Shown: in pieces, positions 23,233 through 35,300 of the stretch
How positions within the stretch are numbered: the stretch's first letter is position 1
Layout of the letters: every line of letters begins with the position of its first letter
Source: Welwitschia mirabilis
Lineage: Eukaryota; Gnetophyta; Gnetopsida; Welwitschiales
DNA length: 64,000 nt
Direction: 5' to 3'
Assembly: GCA_051453625.1 (NCBI GenBank)
Contig: JBOZIK010000001.1
Coordinates: 202,850,697 to 202,914,696, forward strand
Position numbers and translations under genes: made by a program
Notes under the pieces: generated by a model
Database searches by the model: none
The model's input: the letters and a program-made list of their open reading frames with translations, nothing else
Told to the model about the DNA's origin: nothing

Positions 23233-24946
23233 GATGGGAGACGAATCTAGTCAACTAATTAAAATCCCTTCAACAACATGGACCCTCACATTGAAGGCAA
23301 CGAAGAACAAAGAATCCCCTCTGAAAAATCAACCTCATGATAACCCCAAGAAGAAAAAGCATCCATTTCACAACAAAAACAAAATGCCCAATCCAATTTT
23401 CAATGCCCTTTCAATATACCTGATCANNNNNNNNNNNNNNNNNNNNNNNNNNNNNNNNNNNNNNNNNNNNNNNNNNNNNNNNNNNNNNNNNCTAAGAGCT
23501 TATAGACAACTTACATGCCTATTAACTTAGTCAAGAAAGGGCTAGAAACATTGGCTAGAACAAATCGCAAAATGAGTCCAACAACAACCACCCTGAACAA
23601 ACCTTGTGAGATTAGCTACAACCCCAAGGTTTAGGTACCCCCTCATGTATAATCCAACCACTGATAGCTAACACACTAGATTTTAAGTCATCCACAATCC
23701 ACTTATTACCCCACTTTCATAACTTAGAATCTAAAGATCTTTACTTGCATCTCAAGAAATTTCCATGTGTGCTACCAACCCTAATACCCCAACATCTATG
23801 ATACCATTAGACTCAAGCTTTTACCATTCTCCTTGAAGGAGAAAGCTAAATCTTGGCTCTACACCCTTAAACCCCTATCAATTAGAGCATTGGTAGACTT
23901 AAACAAAGTTTCCATTTGCAAATTTTCCCAAACCATAAGACAAATACTCTAAGGCAAGAGATAATGAGTTACCAACAAAAAGATCATGAAACTTTCTCCA
24001 AGCCTTAGAGAGGTTTAAGGATTTGCTTCAAAAATGCCCATAACATGGATTCGAGCCAAGTATAGAGATCAGTTTCTTTTATGATGAATTATCTACCAAG
24101 AATAGACAATTAGTCAAGATGAAGAGTAGAAGTAGTTTCCTTACTTTACCACTAGATGAAGTGTGGGATTACCTCAAAACAATAGTCAAAAGCTCTAAGA
24201 ACTGAGAAAAACTCATTGAACAACCTAGATCCTAGCCATCCGCTAGATCTACCAATGTTTTCTGAGTCCCAAAAACTTTTGATATCAACCCCCAAAGAGA
24301 TCAATTGTCGAGAAGAGTAGAACTCCTTTCCACCCCATCCAAACCATCAACTTCCACACCTAAATGTCTTATCTGCCACTTAGATTCTCATGAAACACCT
24401 AAGTCTCCTTCTATACCCATCTTCCAAAATATTGTAAATGAACAAGATAACGCCATAGGACACCAGTGGCAGAATAGTAAAAATGACCCTTATTCGAACA
24501 CTTACAACCCTGGGTGGAGGAACAATCCCAATTCTTCTTAGAGACAAAACAATTCCCAGGACCAAAATCAAATGGGTCAACTAAGAACCTCATTCCTGTC
24601 ATCATCAACCCATGAACAACCTTCATCATCTACTCCATTAGGGGAACCATTGAGAAAATTCATGAAAAGTGAAGCCCTGGTTGACCATGATCAAATCCAA
24701 ATCAATCGTGACCATGAAAGAACTCTTAAGCAACATTCCTTCACCTTAGACAACCTTAAGCAAACCGCCCAAACCCAAACCCAAATACTTCAACAAATTC
24801 ACTCTTCCTTAAACCAAAGAGAATCTGGTAAAATCCCATGAGTTCACAGCCAAACCCTAGAGGAGTTAGATTCACAAAAGGATTAGAACCCAACTCTATT
24901 AAAGAAACTAGGGCCATTCATCTTAGGAGTGGGACAAAGTTGAATA
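23233..24946 (+). pseudogene. Athila-like gag (degenerate)
   Basis: The start is taken at MGDESSQLIKIPS. After a gap, decayed gag core sequence is seen. Around 23730-23940 it reads YLHLKKFPCVL, then in another frame RLKLLPFSLKEKAKSWLYTL, the hallmark R-L-x-L-F-P-F-S-L-x-x-x-A-x-x-W-L of plant Retrotrans_gag. It continues with ISFFYDELSTKNRQLVK near 24070 and a DPYSNTYNPGWRNNPN block near 24485. Next come a Gln/Thr-rich coiled stretch (SFTLDNLKQTAQTQTQILQQ), then QPNPRG and AIHLRSGTKLN near 24840-24946, equivalent to the gag-pol linker (ITLRSGKEL) of Athila. Several stops and frameshifts show it is dead. Pol should begin inside the following 100-N gap but is not seen beyond it. Confidence 0.88.
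23427..23491. other. Assembly gap (65 N)
   Basis: Run of 65 N inside the gag region of element A. Confidence 0.99.
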
Positions 24947-25046
24947 NNNNNNNNNNNNNNNNNNNNNNNNNNNNNNNNNNNNNNNNNNNNNNNNNNNNNN
25001 NNNNNNNNNNNNNNNNNNNNNNNNNNNNNNNNNNNNNNNNNNNNNN
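24947..25046. other. Assembly gap (100 N)
   Basis: Run of exactly 100 N, a length often used for gaps of unknown size. It lies at the gag/pol boundary of element A, so missing pol sequence could be hidden here. Confidence 0.99.
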
Positions 25047-27160
25047 AAGAGAAAATTTTTAATGAGAAAGTAAATAAAATATTGTCAAGCATGAAACTAT
25101 ATACACATGTGCAGAGATATAGACAATATATAAGCGTGCATGTACTATTGTCAGTAAAGCCTTCTAGAACAATAGGTGATGCCACTAATAGTTGTTCAAT
25201 ATAATGAACAAAAAGTTTTTAGCATGGGATACAGAGACATCCTTACGCTAATCCATGAATATAAGTGGAAATTTTAAATCATAAGGTGCATATAATCTAT
25301 TTAGTTTCAAGTTCAAAGTAAATATGTTAATTTACTTTGCATAGAGTGCTCCATTTCGCTCCCACCACTTTCACATGCATTGTTGCTCTGCAGAACCAAA
25401 AGCAGAATTGTTTAGCAAAAAATATCATTGCAATTCTATTACAGCAGATATCAACATTAAGATTAATGTGTTTCAATCTCTGGCTTTGGTAAGAAAACCT
25501 CAAAACCGAATACTGCTTAACACTAGTCTTTTGACTCTAAAAGTATGCACATTTTAAGTGTACAAAAATTTATTCCAGACCTGTTCTATTTCCCTAACTT
25601 ATTAAAGCATAGAAAATTTACTCATGGAGCACTAGGTCATAAAAATAATGGTTTTAACGAACGTTATTAGTTATGACATATTACCTTCATTCAACACTAA
25701 AGACCGTCAAGTGGATAAGATGGTTAAACTATTTGAATCTTTATAACTGCACTAGTAAGAGCCATGTCAACAATCATTCCCAATTGCTTCAGGCATTGAA
25801 AATGTGATGTCATTGCCTAATATGTCTTAAGGGAACCTCGAGAATTACAACAAAATTCAAAGCTGTTACCTCAGAATATTTAGGGGTGCTCTATATTGAG
25901 TCGCACAAGTTTAGCACATGTGCAAAGTTTTTATATCAGATCAAATAACATTGCAGAAGGCAATATTGCAAAAGGCAATGGCTAAATGCTTGAAGAGAGA
26001 ATACAAAATAAGGCATCAGTAATAGCAGAGCAGTGGAAACATTCTCAAGTGTTAGGAAAGAAAGTTTGAAGGGGCTTCCCCTTCCCAAGGAAAAGCATGG
26101 TTTCCATGAGTTTCACCTGGATCTCAGGCTTTGGTCTATCATTTTATATTCATAGGACAATTTTTTTCCCCTTAGCATCTCCGTCTAGCTTTCTAATTTA
26201 GAAAATTGAACAATAGTTTTTCATATCATACATGTTCTATGTATCCTATATAACATATTGTATGTGATGTGCTCCTTAGAGTATACTGGTGTCGCAAGAT
26301 TGGACCTACGTCATTGACTTTACATCATGTTACACTATTACTTCACAACACGTTTAGAAAGGATAATTTCATTTGGATGTCCATACAATGTTTTTTCAGC
26401 AATCCATACAAGCGAAATTGTCAGAATGGAAAGAGCGTAAAAAACACACAAGCCCGTCAAAACATGGTACTAAGCTGTCAGAAGTGTTGTGAGGAAGGTT
26501 GTGCTAGGGTAGAAAGATTGCACTGAAGCAATTTAGGTATCTAAGCTGGCATCAATAAAGGATGAAGATTGCAAAAGGAACAGAGTGCCTTAAGTGTGTA
26601 AAGGAAAGGTTAATCTATTAAAAGCAAGCAAAAAACACAAGTAGAAAATGGCATGACCACCACAACACCCAAGGAGAAGTAAGAGGATTAGGCTAGCCTG
26701 CAAATTGGAATATTCCCACAGAGGCATAAAGGGCTACTAACACCCCCAATCCCATCACATGGCATGCCATATTTTGACATCATTGTCTTCATCTTCAGCC
26801 CTCATTCTTCCCATTTTCTATTACCCTTCATTTTATCTAAACCCATACAAGGTTTGCCTTTTGATCTACCCCTTGTTCTGTACTCTTTTTTGCTTCAAGC
26901 TACTGGGTATGGAACCCACCTGGGTGGCATTCCATTTATAGCATTCATGTCTCAATAGAACATTATTTCGTACTTGCAAGATAACCATTACAAACAAATA
27001 TAATAGTGTCTCTTTTTCAATTCCAATGTTGGGGAATCTGTTTTTAAAGCAGTGAGATATCTTTTAATGTCTTGCTAGTTAGCAAATTCCAGCTAGAATA
27101 TCTAAGGTCTTTGCTGGGATTTTAAAGGGAATTGATAACTCGTTCAAGTGTGCACTTTTA
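25047..27160. other. Unassigned sequence, no gene recognised
   Basis: AT-rich sequence following the gap where Athila pol would be expected. No protease, RT, RNase H or integrase motif was seen on either strand. It could be a different inserted element or pol decayed beyond recognition. It ends at the TRIM-like LTR. Confidence 0.5.
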
Positions 27161-27717
27161 TGTTAAGAATAGCAGCGAAAAACAACAGAAATAGAAAGCA
27201 AAACAACACACAGGAATTTACGTGGAAAACCCCGATGTGGAGAAAAACCACGGAAGCAATGCAAAGCTCTCTTAATATTTCAAGAAGAATAGTTCAAGAA
27301 CACAAGCCATCTTCAATAGCCAGATCAATAGCCAGAGTGTTTTGAATGTCTTGCTCCTCCCTCAAGACCCTTCCCCTTAAATAGGCTCACTTTAGGTTAA
27401 ACACCCTAATTGTACATTGACTTTATAAATAGCCCCCTCTTGACTTTATAATACAAAAAAGAGAAATAGACTTTACAAGCAAAGTGCTACCATAAGGGAA
27501 AAATAGAAGATAAAAAAGAGGATTTGACTTAAACTCCAAAAGCCATGACTTAGGTGGAAACTGAAATCGTTTATATTTACCCACTTGTTGGGCTGGGCAA
27601 GGGGACCGCATCCCCAACAATCTCCCCCTCGACCCACATGCCAAGTGCTCACACGAACGGGGAAGCCAATAGCGAGGCTCGAACCTGAGACCAACCAACA
27701 ACCATGGCTCTGATTGC
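27161..27717 (-). mobile_element. TRIM-like Copia unit: LTR, PPT, ~80-bp interior, PBS
   Basis: On the plus strand the LTR runs from TGTTAAGAAT (27161) to CCCCAACA (27619), 459 bp with TGTT...AACA ends. On the minus strand it is preceded by the purine tract GGTCGAGGGGGAGAT (PPT) and, about 75 bp upstream, by AATCAGAGCC (27713-27704), a decayed TGGTATCAGAGCC tRNA-Met PBS. PBS, tiny interior, PPT and LTR in this order is the plan of a TRIM or a deleted Copia. The 5' LTR that should lie above 27720 is missing. The LTR contains TTTACGTGGAAAACC near 27218. It is nested in element A. Confidence 0.65.
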
Positions 27718-27959
27718 GCCCCTGATGTTCTTTCAAAATTCTTACATGCATGTATAGGGTCAATTCATGAAAATGAAATCCATCCTACACCCTTATTCAA
27801 ATAACCAAGGTTTTGAGCCTTACCGCCATAATATTTTTGAAGATTCCACCTCCCATCCCTTAAAAAGCTTCCCTTGCGATAGCACTTCCCAAAGCACAAC
27901 CCATTCATTCATCAAACCCCAAGGATGTTTTTCTCATCAAAAACCATAACCATCATTGC

Positions 27960-28400
27960 CCATTCGAACCATTCCACACACCCACCCCATTTTTCGATCA
28001 CCTCATCAAGTGCACAAACCATCCATCATCACTATCCATCCATGAATTCCTAGGACTTGATGATCCTACTTAATGGCCCATAACAAATAAACCATTACTA
28101 AGTAATCACCTTGTCAGTGCAAGTTAGGTAGAAGTTGAGTTTACTTGTAGTTTTCAAGAAAAGATTTACTTATTTTTAAGTTATCATGTTAAGATTAGTG
28201 TTACCTAAGGTCTCCAAATTCGGAAAATGTAGTTGAAAAAAGGTGGAATCTACTTTCATATTATGTTTTGTGTTTTCAAGCATTTCATGGGGACAAGATT
28301 TTTTTTGATTAGGCTAATAAGCCAATGACCCCTTTCATGTGCATAAAAAATATATATTGAATAGGAGGAGGAGGGATCAAAAGAAAATCTGCTCTCTGAA
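27960..28400 (+). repeat. Internal block of Athila-like element A, shared with copy B
   Basis: It aligns with 63240-63650. Landmarks in order are CTATCCATGAATTC, GATGATCC/GATAATCC, TAATGGCCC/GATGGCCC, TACTTGTAGTTTTCAAGAA, GGTGGAATCTACT, TTGATTAGG.TAATAAGCCAAT and ACCCCTTT. No reading frame is conserved between the copies, so this is probably untranslated interior. It shows both copies derive from one family. Confidence 0.75.
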
Positions 28401-28440
28401 AAGCACATTATATTATTGATCAATTAAAATTGGGTTTAAT

Positions 28441-28555
28441 GAACTGCACCGGGGCTATGGAAGCTAAGTAGCAATGCAGCTTTAACAATCCATCCTATGA
28501 CATGTTCAACTGCATCAGGGCTATAAACGCTCATTGGCAGTGTGGCACTGACTTC
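28441..28555. repeat. Diverged tandem repeat, ~67-bp unit
   Basis: AACTGCACCGGGGCTATGGA with its following ~25 bases (28441-28487) recurs as AACTGCATCAGGGCTATAAA (from 28508). Confidence 0.6.
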
Positions 28556-29451
28556 TTTATAAAACAACATGCTTAACTCTATTAGGTGCTCAAGTTGATC
28601 TAAATGCTTGAAACAAGAAATATATATAACTGTAGAAAAAGTAAAAATTTGAAAGACAAGGTGGGATTTGGAAATACTTATGTGATTTCTTTCTTTAACT
28701 TGAGTACTTGAGAATATGCTTAACTAATTTTTGGATTTTTACAGGTCTGTTTAGAGGATATATTGTTTATTTTGCATTGTGATTCATTTAAAATTAGAAT
28801 AAAATTTGCAAAATTTTCAATAAATGTGGCCATTAACTTAAGTCTTCTATCTTTTGGATTTCTAGTTGCAGTGTTTCTTCCATTAGATTTCATGTTTTGT
28901 TTTCCCTAAATTGCATTTTTTACCATGATATTCTATGAAAGAACACACACCAAAAAAACACAATTATGTTTCCCTTGAAAAGACTAGTCAATCCACACCT
29001 CAATCCTTGTTGTAACTCATCTTGACCAGTGATAAGCCTAAATGATCTAAGGGTTAGATTTCACCTTTGCATTTCATAAAACCCCTCATTTTCCCTTACC
29101 TTTCCACCGCCCCGCAAGTCCGTCGCCTTTCCAACACCACAGCCAAGCCCCTATCTGCTACATAGCCACTACATTTTATTCTTACTAGCACCGCCGCCAT
29201 TGTTGTGATTCACACACCCCACTTCTGCACACAACCTTATTACACGTGTTTCAAATCTTTGCACAGTTAGGGTATGACTTCTGTTTTGCAAATTTTCAGT
29301 TTTTCGATACATCTTCTGGGTGAAATGTTTCATAGAATTCCACCTCCATTACATTTTTCTCGATTTTTCTCACTTTACTTTCCTCCATCTCTGTCATTCC
29401 TCTCTCTTTCTCTGTTTTCCTTTCTTTTTTGCTGATTTTTCCCAAAGATAA

Positions 29452-30168
29452 GTGGAAAACAAGGTGCCTTCATCAAAGAAGGAATTTTTGGCTCCTTTCT
29501 TGACATGTTTGCTCCATATTACCTCGCCAGAATTGAAACCGAACGTTGAAACTCCCTATCGAAGGAAGCTAACGCATTTTACTATCCCAAGCAAGTACTT
29601 GAATTCTACAAGAATGCAACATTTGATAACGAAGGCCCCTAGGCAGTCCATTCAAGTATTCAACACACTTCATTTCCCATTTCATTAGTTGATTTTGAAG
29701 TAGTCTTAAGGATAGAGCACTCAGACAATCTCCCTTTTGCTTTAGTAAAAACTTTAGAATATTGTTGTCACGCCTTAGATATAGAGTATGCTCCCAACCA
29801 AAAAGGCACCCTTCCATATAAGTTTTTACACAAAAACCAACTTGCTTTGTTTAGATTTATCATTCGTAATGTATTACCTATGTTGCATGTCACTGACGCC
29901 TATAACAGCCATGTAGACCTCATTAGAATAATCCAAGATAATAAGCCCTTTGACATAGCGAAATTCTTGTTTAGAACCATTATCAACTACGAAGGACATA
30001 AAAGCAACCTTTCTTTACCTTGTCTCATTTCAAATATCATTCACAACACCCTTTACCAAACTTTAGATTGTGAAGGTTGGGAGAAAGCCTATATAGAAAC
30101 TATCACCCCTTGTAAGATTACCCAAGTTCAAAAGTGCTATAACACTGATTGGATCCCAGGGCAGCACT
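29452..30168 (+). pseudogene. Envelope-like / plant transposon-protein ORF of element A
   Basis: After a C-rich leader (about 29090-29250) comes a broken ORF. One frame reads EGIFGSFLDMFAPYYLA, then ANAFYYPKQVLEFYKNATF. The same frame is open from 29643 to a TAA at 30168 except for early stops, with LVDFEVVLRIEHSDN, GTLPYKFLHKNQLALFRFII, RNVLPMLHVTDAYNSHVDL and NLSLPCLISNIIHNTL. The YP..V.EFY.N...(F) and ...RFI.RNVLP..H.T.A...DL motifs match the plant transposon-protein domain of Athila envelope-like ORFs. Its position 3' of gag and before the 3' LTR fits. It is distantly related to the minus-strand ORF at 20163-21311. Confidence 0.72.
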
Positions 30169-31134
30169 AAAAACAACAAGAAAAGCAATAGCAGCAACCA
30201 GAGAAAGAGATTCACCATGATCCATCCCACATTCGTTCCATTTCTCCTTATGTAACTCCATATATACCTCTAACAACTCGCCCTTACGGACAAGGAACCT
30301 GTTGGAGAATCCTCCCATCCTCCTCCTAATTCTCCTTCCCCTCAACCTCCTCGCTTCTCTTCTTCATCCAATGAAACATTTTTGGAACAGGTACCGTAGA
30401 AGCATAAGACTTGGATTGGCAAACTATGGAAAGGAAATGAAGAAAATTGCAGGCAAACGAAAGGAGATATATTAAAAATTAGAACATTTAATCTCTCGTA
30501 GAAAAATCGTTTGGTTGAAATTTGCATTTTATTGTATGCATTTAAATGTGTTTTATGGTAGCATTTTTAAGTTTATTGTAATAAAATGTTTGCAAGCTAG
30601 TTTAAAGTTTTTGCATTGTAGTTTTTCCCAAAGTTTAGAAGTGCTTACATCAAAATGATTTTCTAGCTTGTTGTGTGAAAAGACATGTAACGTAAAACTT
30701 TCTTTTCAAAAACTTCGACTTGTTCTCAAAAGAATCGTATTAAATTTCTCTCTCTTTAACTTTGAGGACAAAGTTCAGTTTTGGTTGGGGGTATGGCTTC
30801 CTTTTTTCGTAGAATTTTTGCTAAATTTAATGCCTTATTTTTCAAAATTGATCAAATATTTTTCCCAAAATTGTATCATTTTCATACTCGAATATTTCAC
30901 TTAGACAATTTTTCCATGATTATCATTTCTTTATCACACTGTGCTAAGAAACTAGCATAAGTCTGGTTAGGGGGTGCGTTTACATGCAAAGATTGACATT
31001 TCAACAAGGACATTTCATTAATTTTGCATAGGCGAAAACATTAAAATGGTCATTTTATCACAAAATCATGTCTTTTGCCCTTTTTACCATGTTTTATGAA
31101 ATTACGCACTTTCTCATAACATTTTCAGGATAAT

Positions 31135-32125
31135 TGTTGATTACTACTTTCTGAAGGACGTGCTAAAGTTTGAAGAAGATCCAACAGAAAATGTCAAAGC
31201 TGCCATCTAGTTCACTGGCATCGTCAATCTTTCAGGGTACAATAAGTTCATTCTTATGTTCTCATAGCTTTATAGGAAAGACATCACATTCCACTTACGG
31301 CTCAATCGAATGTTGACTCAGATTCAACCATCAAACTCAAGAACACATGTCAAAGGCGTAGAACGACACGTCACAGTGAGATGTGGTAGCACCAAGCATA
31401 ATGACGTGGAGAACACATGACATAACATCCTATGGCAATAGCATCATCATCATCCAAAGGCCATGTTCATCACCTCTATTTCATAAGAAGACAAGGGATC
31501 ATCTATTAAGGCTACATGCCAAAATTTGTAACCTCCTTCTAATGTAACTACCCAAAAGAGTAACCCCCTTTATGTAGCCGCCACCAAGCCCAAAATGCCA
31601 AAGCTTCCCAAGCTTTCCCTCATCTATAAAAGGGCCTTAAGCCCTCGTTGTAAACAATCTTTGGTTGGCAAAATGTGGGAGGAATACTTAGAGCATTAGG
31701 ACATCATAGCTTTCTAACCACCTCCCTTGGGAGCTAACTTATTTCAAGGCTAGTTTGAAGAGTCCATTTCAGCTTCATCTTCCTCTCTCAATGTAATGTA
31801 TTTCCTAAATTAATACAATGAATAGTTGTTCATTCTAGGATTTCTAGGGCCCATTAACATGGTAGCATTAATCCTTAGCTGAGACTCTTTCTTGTTTTCA
31901 ATATTATATTAGTCGTTCATTCTTCGATTTCTAATGCACATTAACATGATACTATTAATCCTTAGGTGAGACTTTATCATCAAGATCTTTCAAGCCAAGC
32001 GAATTCTCTAAAGTTAGCTTTTGGTTATAGTCGCTGTTATATTATAGATCTTAACGACAATCATACATTACTCTCTATGTTCATAAAGGGCTATGAAGTA
32101 CTAAGTGAATATTGAACTGACCAAC
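31135..32125 (+). mobile_element. Athila-like element A: 3' LTR (3' truncated)
   Basis: The start is taken at TGTTGATTACT just after ATTTTCAGGATAAT. A TATA box (TATAAA, 31625) is followed by a small hairpin AGGGC-CTTAA-GCCCT at 31631-31645. The stretch 31600-32000 aligns with 59950-60285 of copy B, and 31990-32125 aligns with the 5' LTR at 21956-22095. The last ~330 bp are missing, so the right end is a truncation. A purine-rich GGTTGGGGGTATGG lies further upstream near 30784. Confidence 0.65.
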
Positions 32126-32327
32126 AGTCAACAAGTCACTGACTCGTGATTCACTCGGTGGTTCAAGGCAAGTTGTGCTGTGCAGTTAATTTCTAAGATT
32201 CATTTCCCTTCAAGAGCTCCTAAAATCTGTATAGCTTTACTGTTCAACTTCTTGAACTGATCTTCTAAGTGACTTCCCCTTAATGCAACACAGTAAAACA
32301 CAAATGAAGAAACACCTTCCCAAGATG

Positions 32328-32383
32328 AAGTATGAAGCTTTAATAGTCACAACCCAAGTATGAAGCTTTAATAGTCACAACCC
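32328..32383. repeat. Perfect 28-bp tandem duplication
   Basis: Two identical units, 32328-32355 and 32356-32383, each AAGTATGAAGCTTTAATAGT plus CACAACCC. Confidence 0.9.
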
Positions 32384-35300
32384 TTAGTTCTAGAGGCCCA
32401 CTAAACAATGGCCTAATCCTATGATGGCAAGCTCAATCTTACACACTTCTACTACTTATTAAGAAAACAAGCAAAAGCACCATTGAAGCTAGTAACAAAA
32501 ATACAAGCAACCAAAAGGAACAATAGAAAACAATCCGAACCAAAAGATTTTGCATACCAACACTTTTTACTATGCAAGGAAAATTCCACGTGAAAGGAGA
32601 GAAGTGTTCTCTTAATATGCCGAAAGATAAGTCCATATACAATGGTCTAAGGCTTTCTAAACCATGATATGCAGAAGCATAGCAAAGCTTTATTCTACAC
32701 AAGGAAACCTCCATGTGGATGCTGACAAAAGGAGTCATGTTATAACAGAGTAAATGTTCCCTGACTGTGAAGTACACAAGTAGCACAAACCAACTTTGTC
32801 AAATTGAGAGTGACTTCACTGACATGTATATCTAATATGAAAACTCCTTTAAATTGTACGAAAGTGAATCAAGATATTTTGGGCCCAGGGTTTTCAAAAC
32901 CATAATGGGAGTAGCATCTATCAAATTTAGTTGTCAAATTCAGCTCTATTTAATTGATGAACTAGATTATATACAAGAGTGAAGAATTCCACTGTTTCAC
33001 TAGAGAACACTTATATATGACTTGGAAAAAGAACCACAAAACAATAAACATACTTGATACCATTCACACCATATAAGCATATAATTTCATATCAAAACAA
33101 TTTTGAAGTATGTCTTGACTTCCAATCAGTTGATGGGTCAACAGTGATGAAAATAACGTTTCTGAGGCATCTGTATCACTTTATGTGAGTTTTGAAGGTT
33201 GTGCTCCACTTTTGGATGTAATCACTCAGGATCCTTAGGAAGTAACACATAGTTACTTGGAATCCTTTGAAGCCTTGTACAACCCAAAAGCTGCTCCAAC
33301 ATTGACAGGCTGAGTGTTAAACATATCCTGTCCTTAGCTGGTGCAGTGGCGTTGCTTAGCATCATTCAAAAGAGTACTGGACTGATACAGATGAGTTTTG
33401 GGCCCATCCAGAAACATTATGGATGCCTCCAAACTTGGTCAAAAGCATCATAAGTCACCCTGGCTCCTTAGGCAGCACGTCTGTTTTCCAGGGTCATTTA
33501 AGAGTCCCTGAAGCCATTGGGAAGAACCGCAAAGTTGTTAGGTTGGGGCCCATGAAACAATAACACTCCTGAGGGTTAGTCTTCTGAGGTTTTCTCTCAG
33601 TTGTCTAAATCAACCCAGTGTGGGGTTTAATATATGAGGTTGCTCGTTGTTGAGCAAGGAGAGCCATTCTGCTGGTATGTTTTATCATCAAAGTTTTATA
33701 ATTTTCTTTTCACATGTATGATAAAAAATAAAAAACTGCAGGCAGCTTCCTTCAAGGATTTACGTTTAAAACAGGTCAAACGACATTAAATTTTCCATGT
33801 TCCTTTCTGTAAGCTTTTGCTGTTTTCATTGTCAACACTGTTGTCATACATTCCTTGTCTAGTACAGGCACTTTAGCCTATTTAACACTATATACAGAAT
33901 GTTGGCATATCATTTAATAATGTCCTGCATGCACAAGTGAACAAGTGTGCATGTGTATGTGCAAGTGCACAGCACACAAGTGTGTGCTCATGTTCATCTA
34001 CATTTGGAAACTAAATTCAGATGACACTTTTGGTAAGCTACAGGAGAAAAAAATTTAGAACATGGACTCTGCTAGTGGATATAAGTGAATCATGTATGTT
34101 TCGCAAGGAAACGACAATCACAATACAAAGGATCTTCATGTCCAAAATTCGAAGATATGATGATATGTTCTTTTCAGCATTGCAAGAATTTAGGATATCA
34201 AGGGAGGAATTGTTAGTTGCCGTGAAATAAAAAACAAAACATCAGAATAAAGGCAAAAGCTTGTATGGATTAATTATTTCTGCAATAACCTTTTCAAGTA
34301 GCAAAGTTGGGATGAAATCAATTGTTGTGGCTAACAATTATGATTCTGATGTCTCCTTCTACATTGTTGCAAGCTAAACAGACATTATGTGATGTCGCAA
34401 ATGACTTTGGTTTTCATACCGTTTTCTACATTTTCCCATGATAAGAGATGTGCAAATTCACAAATAATATAACTGGAATGTATGGCCTACAAATAGAAAG
34501 GGATCAAAACCATCATTGTCCAGTGCGTTTTTCCCCTTCTCCAATAAGCCCTCCTCCGTTTTGCTTTCAACAAGCTCCCTCTATTATTTTTGGTTGTTCT
34601 GTGATCTGCAATCAAAAAGTGTTTTGAAACACAGACAAGGTATGATAATGGACACCTTTATAGTAATATGACAATAGGCATACATCAAATGCTTTGCAAT
34701 CACTTACATTTGTCTCAACTTGCATCCCTCAGCAACGATCTTTTAAGACCTCCAACATTTAAATAGGCCAATATTTAAATATGGGTGACAACACAACTTT
34801 GATGAAGCCTACTAATTTGTATGCCTTGGCATTAGCAAGTAGTTATCTTGTCTACTACTGTTATAGAATGTATTCATGTCATTGTTGGTAAGAAGTAGTT
34901 CTACTTACAACTCCCTTGATGACGTAGCCATTCAATAGGATGATTACAGGTTACTTGTAATAACAAGTGTGAGGTAAGCCTTGCAAACAAGTTGCATTTC
35001 ACATTGCAGTTAATTTTATTTATGTCTAATACCACTTCACTTGACAAACATTACAACAAGGTTTGTCAAAGGTGGTGAAAATGGGACACAACAAAATCTG
35101 ATAGGCGTACTTATGAAATTCATCTTTGTTGAACAGTAAAAATCATAGGATAGAGATCATCTTTTGTGGGATTTGATGACTGCAAAAAGCTTTGAAACAC
35201 TGTTAAGAGTCACTTTTGATTTTAAGAGGGAGATTGTTGCACTAAGTCTGAAGTTGCATAATGTGGTAATTACTTCATAATCTTATTATAAATGTGGTAT

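Noticed and set aside
33930-33992. TG/CA-rich alternating tract (possible Z-DNA)
   Set aside because: It is short and imperfect, and nothing ties it to a function.
34021-34230. 69-residue plus-strand frame
   Set aside because: No family resemblance, no splice or promoter context, and the length is within chance for AT-rich DNA.
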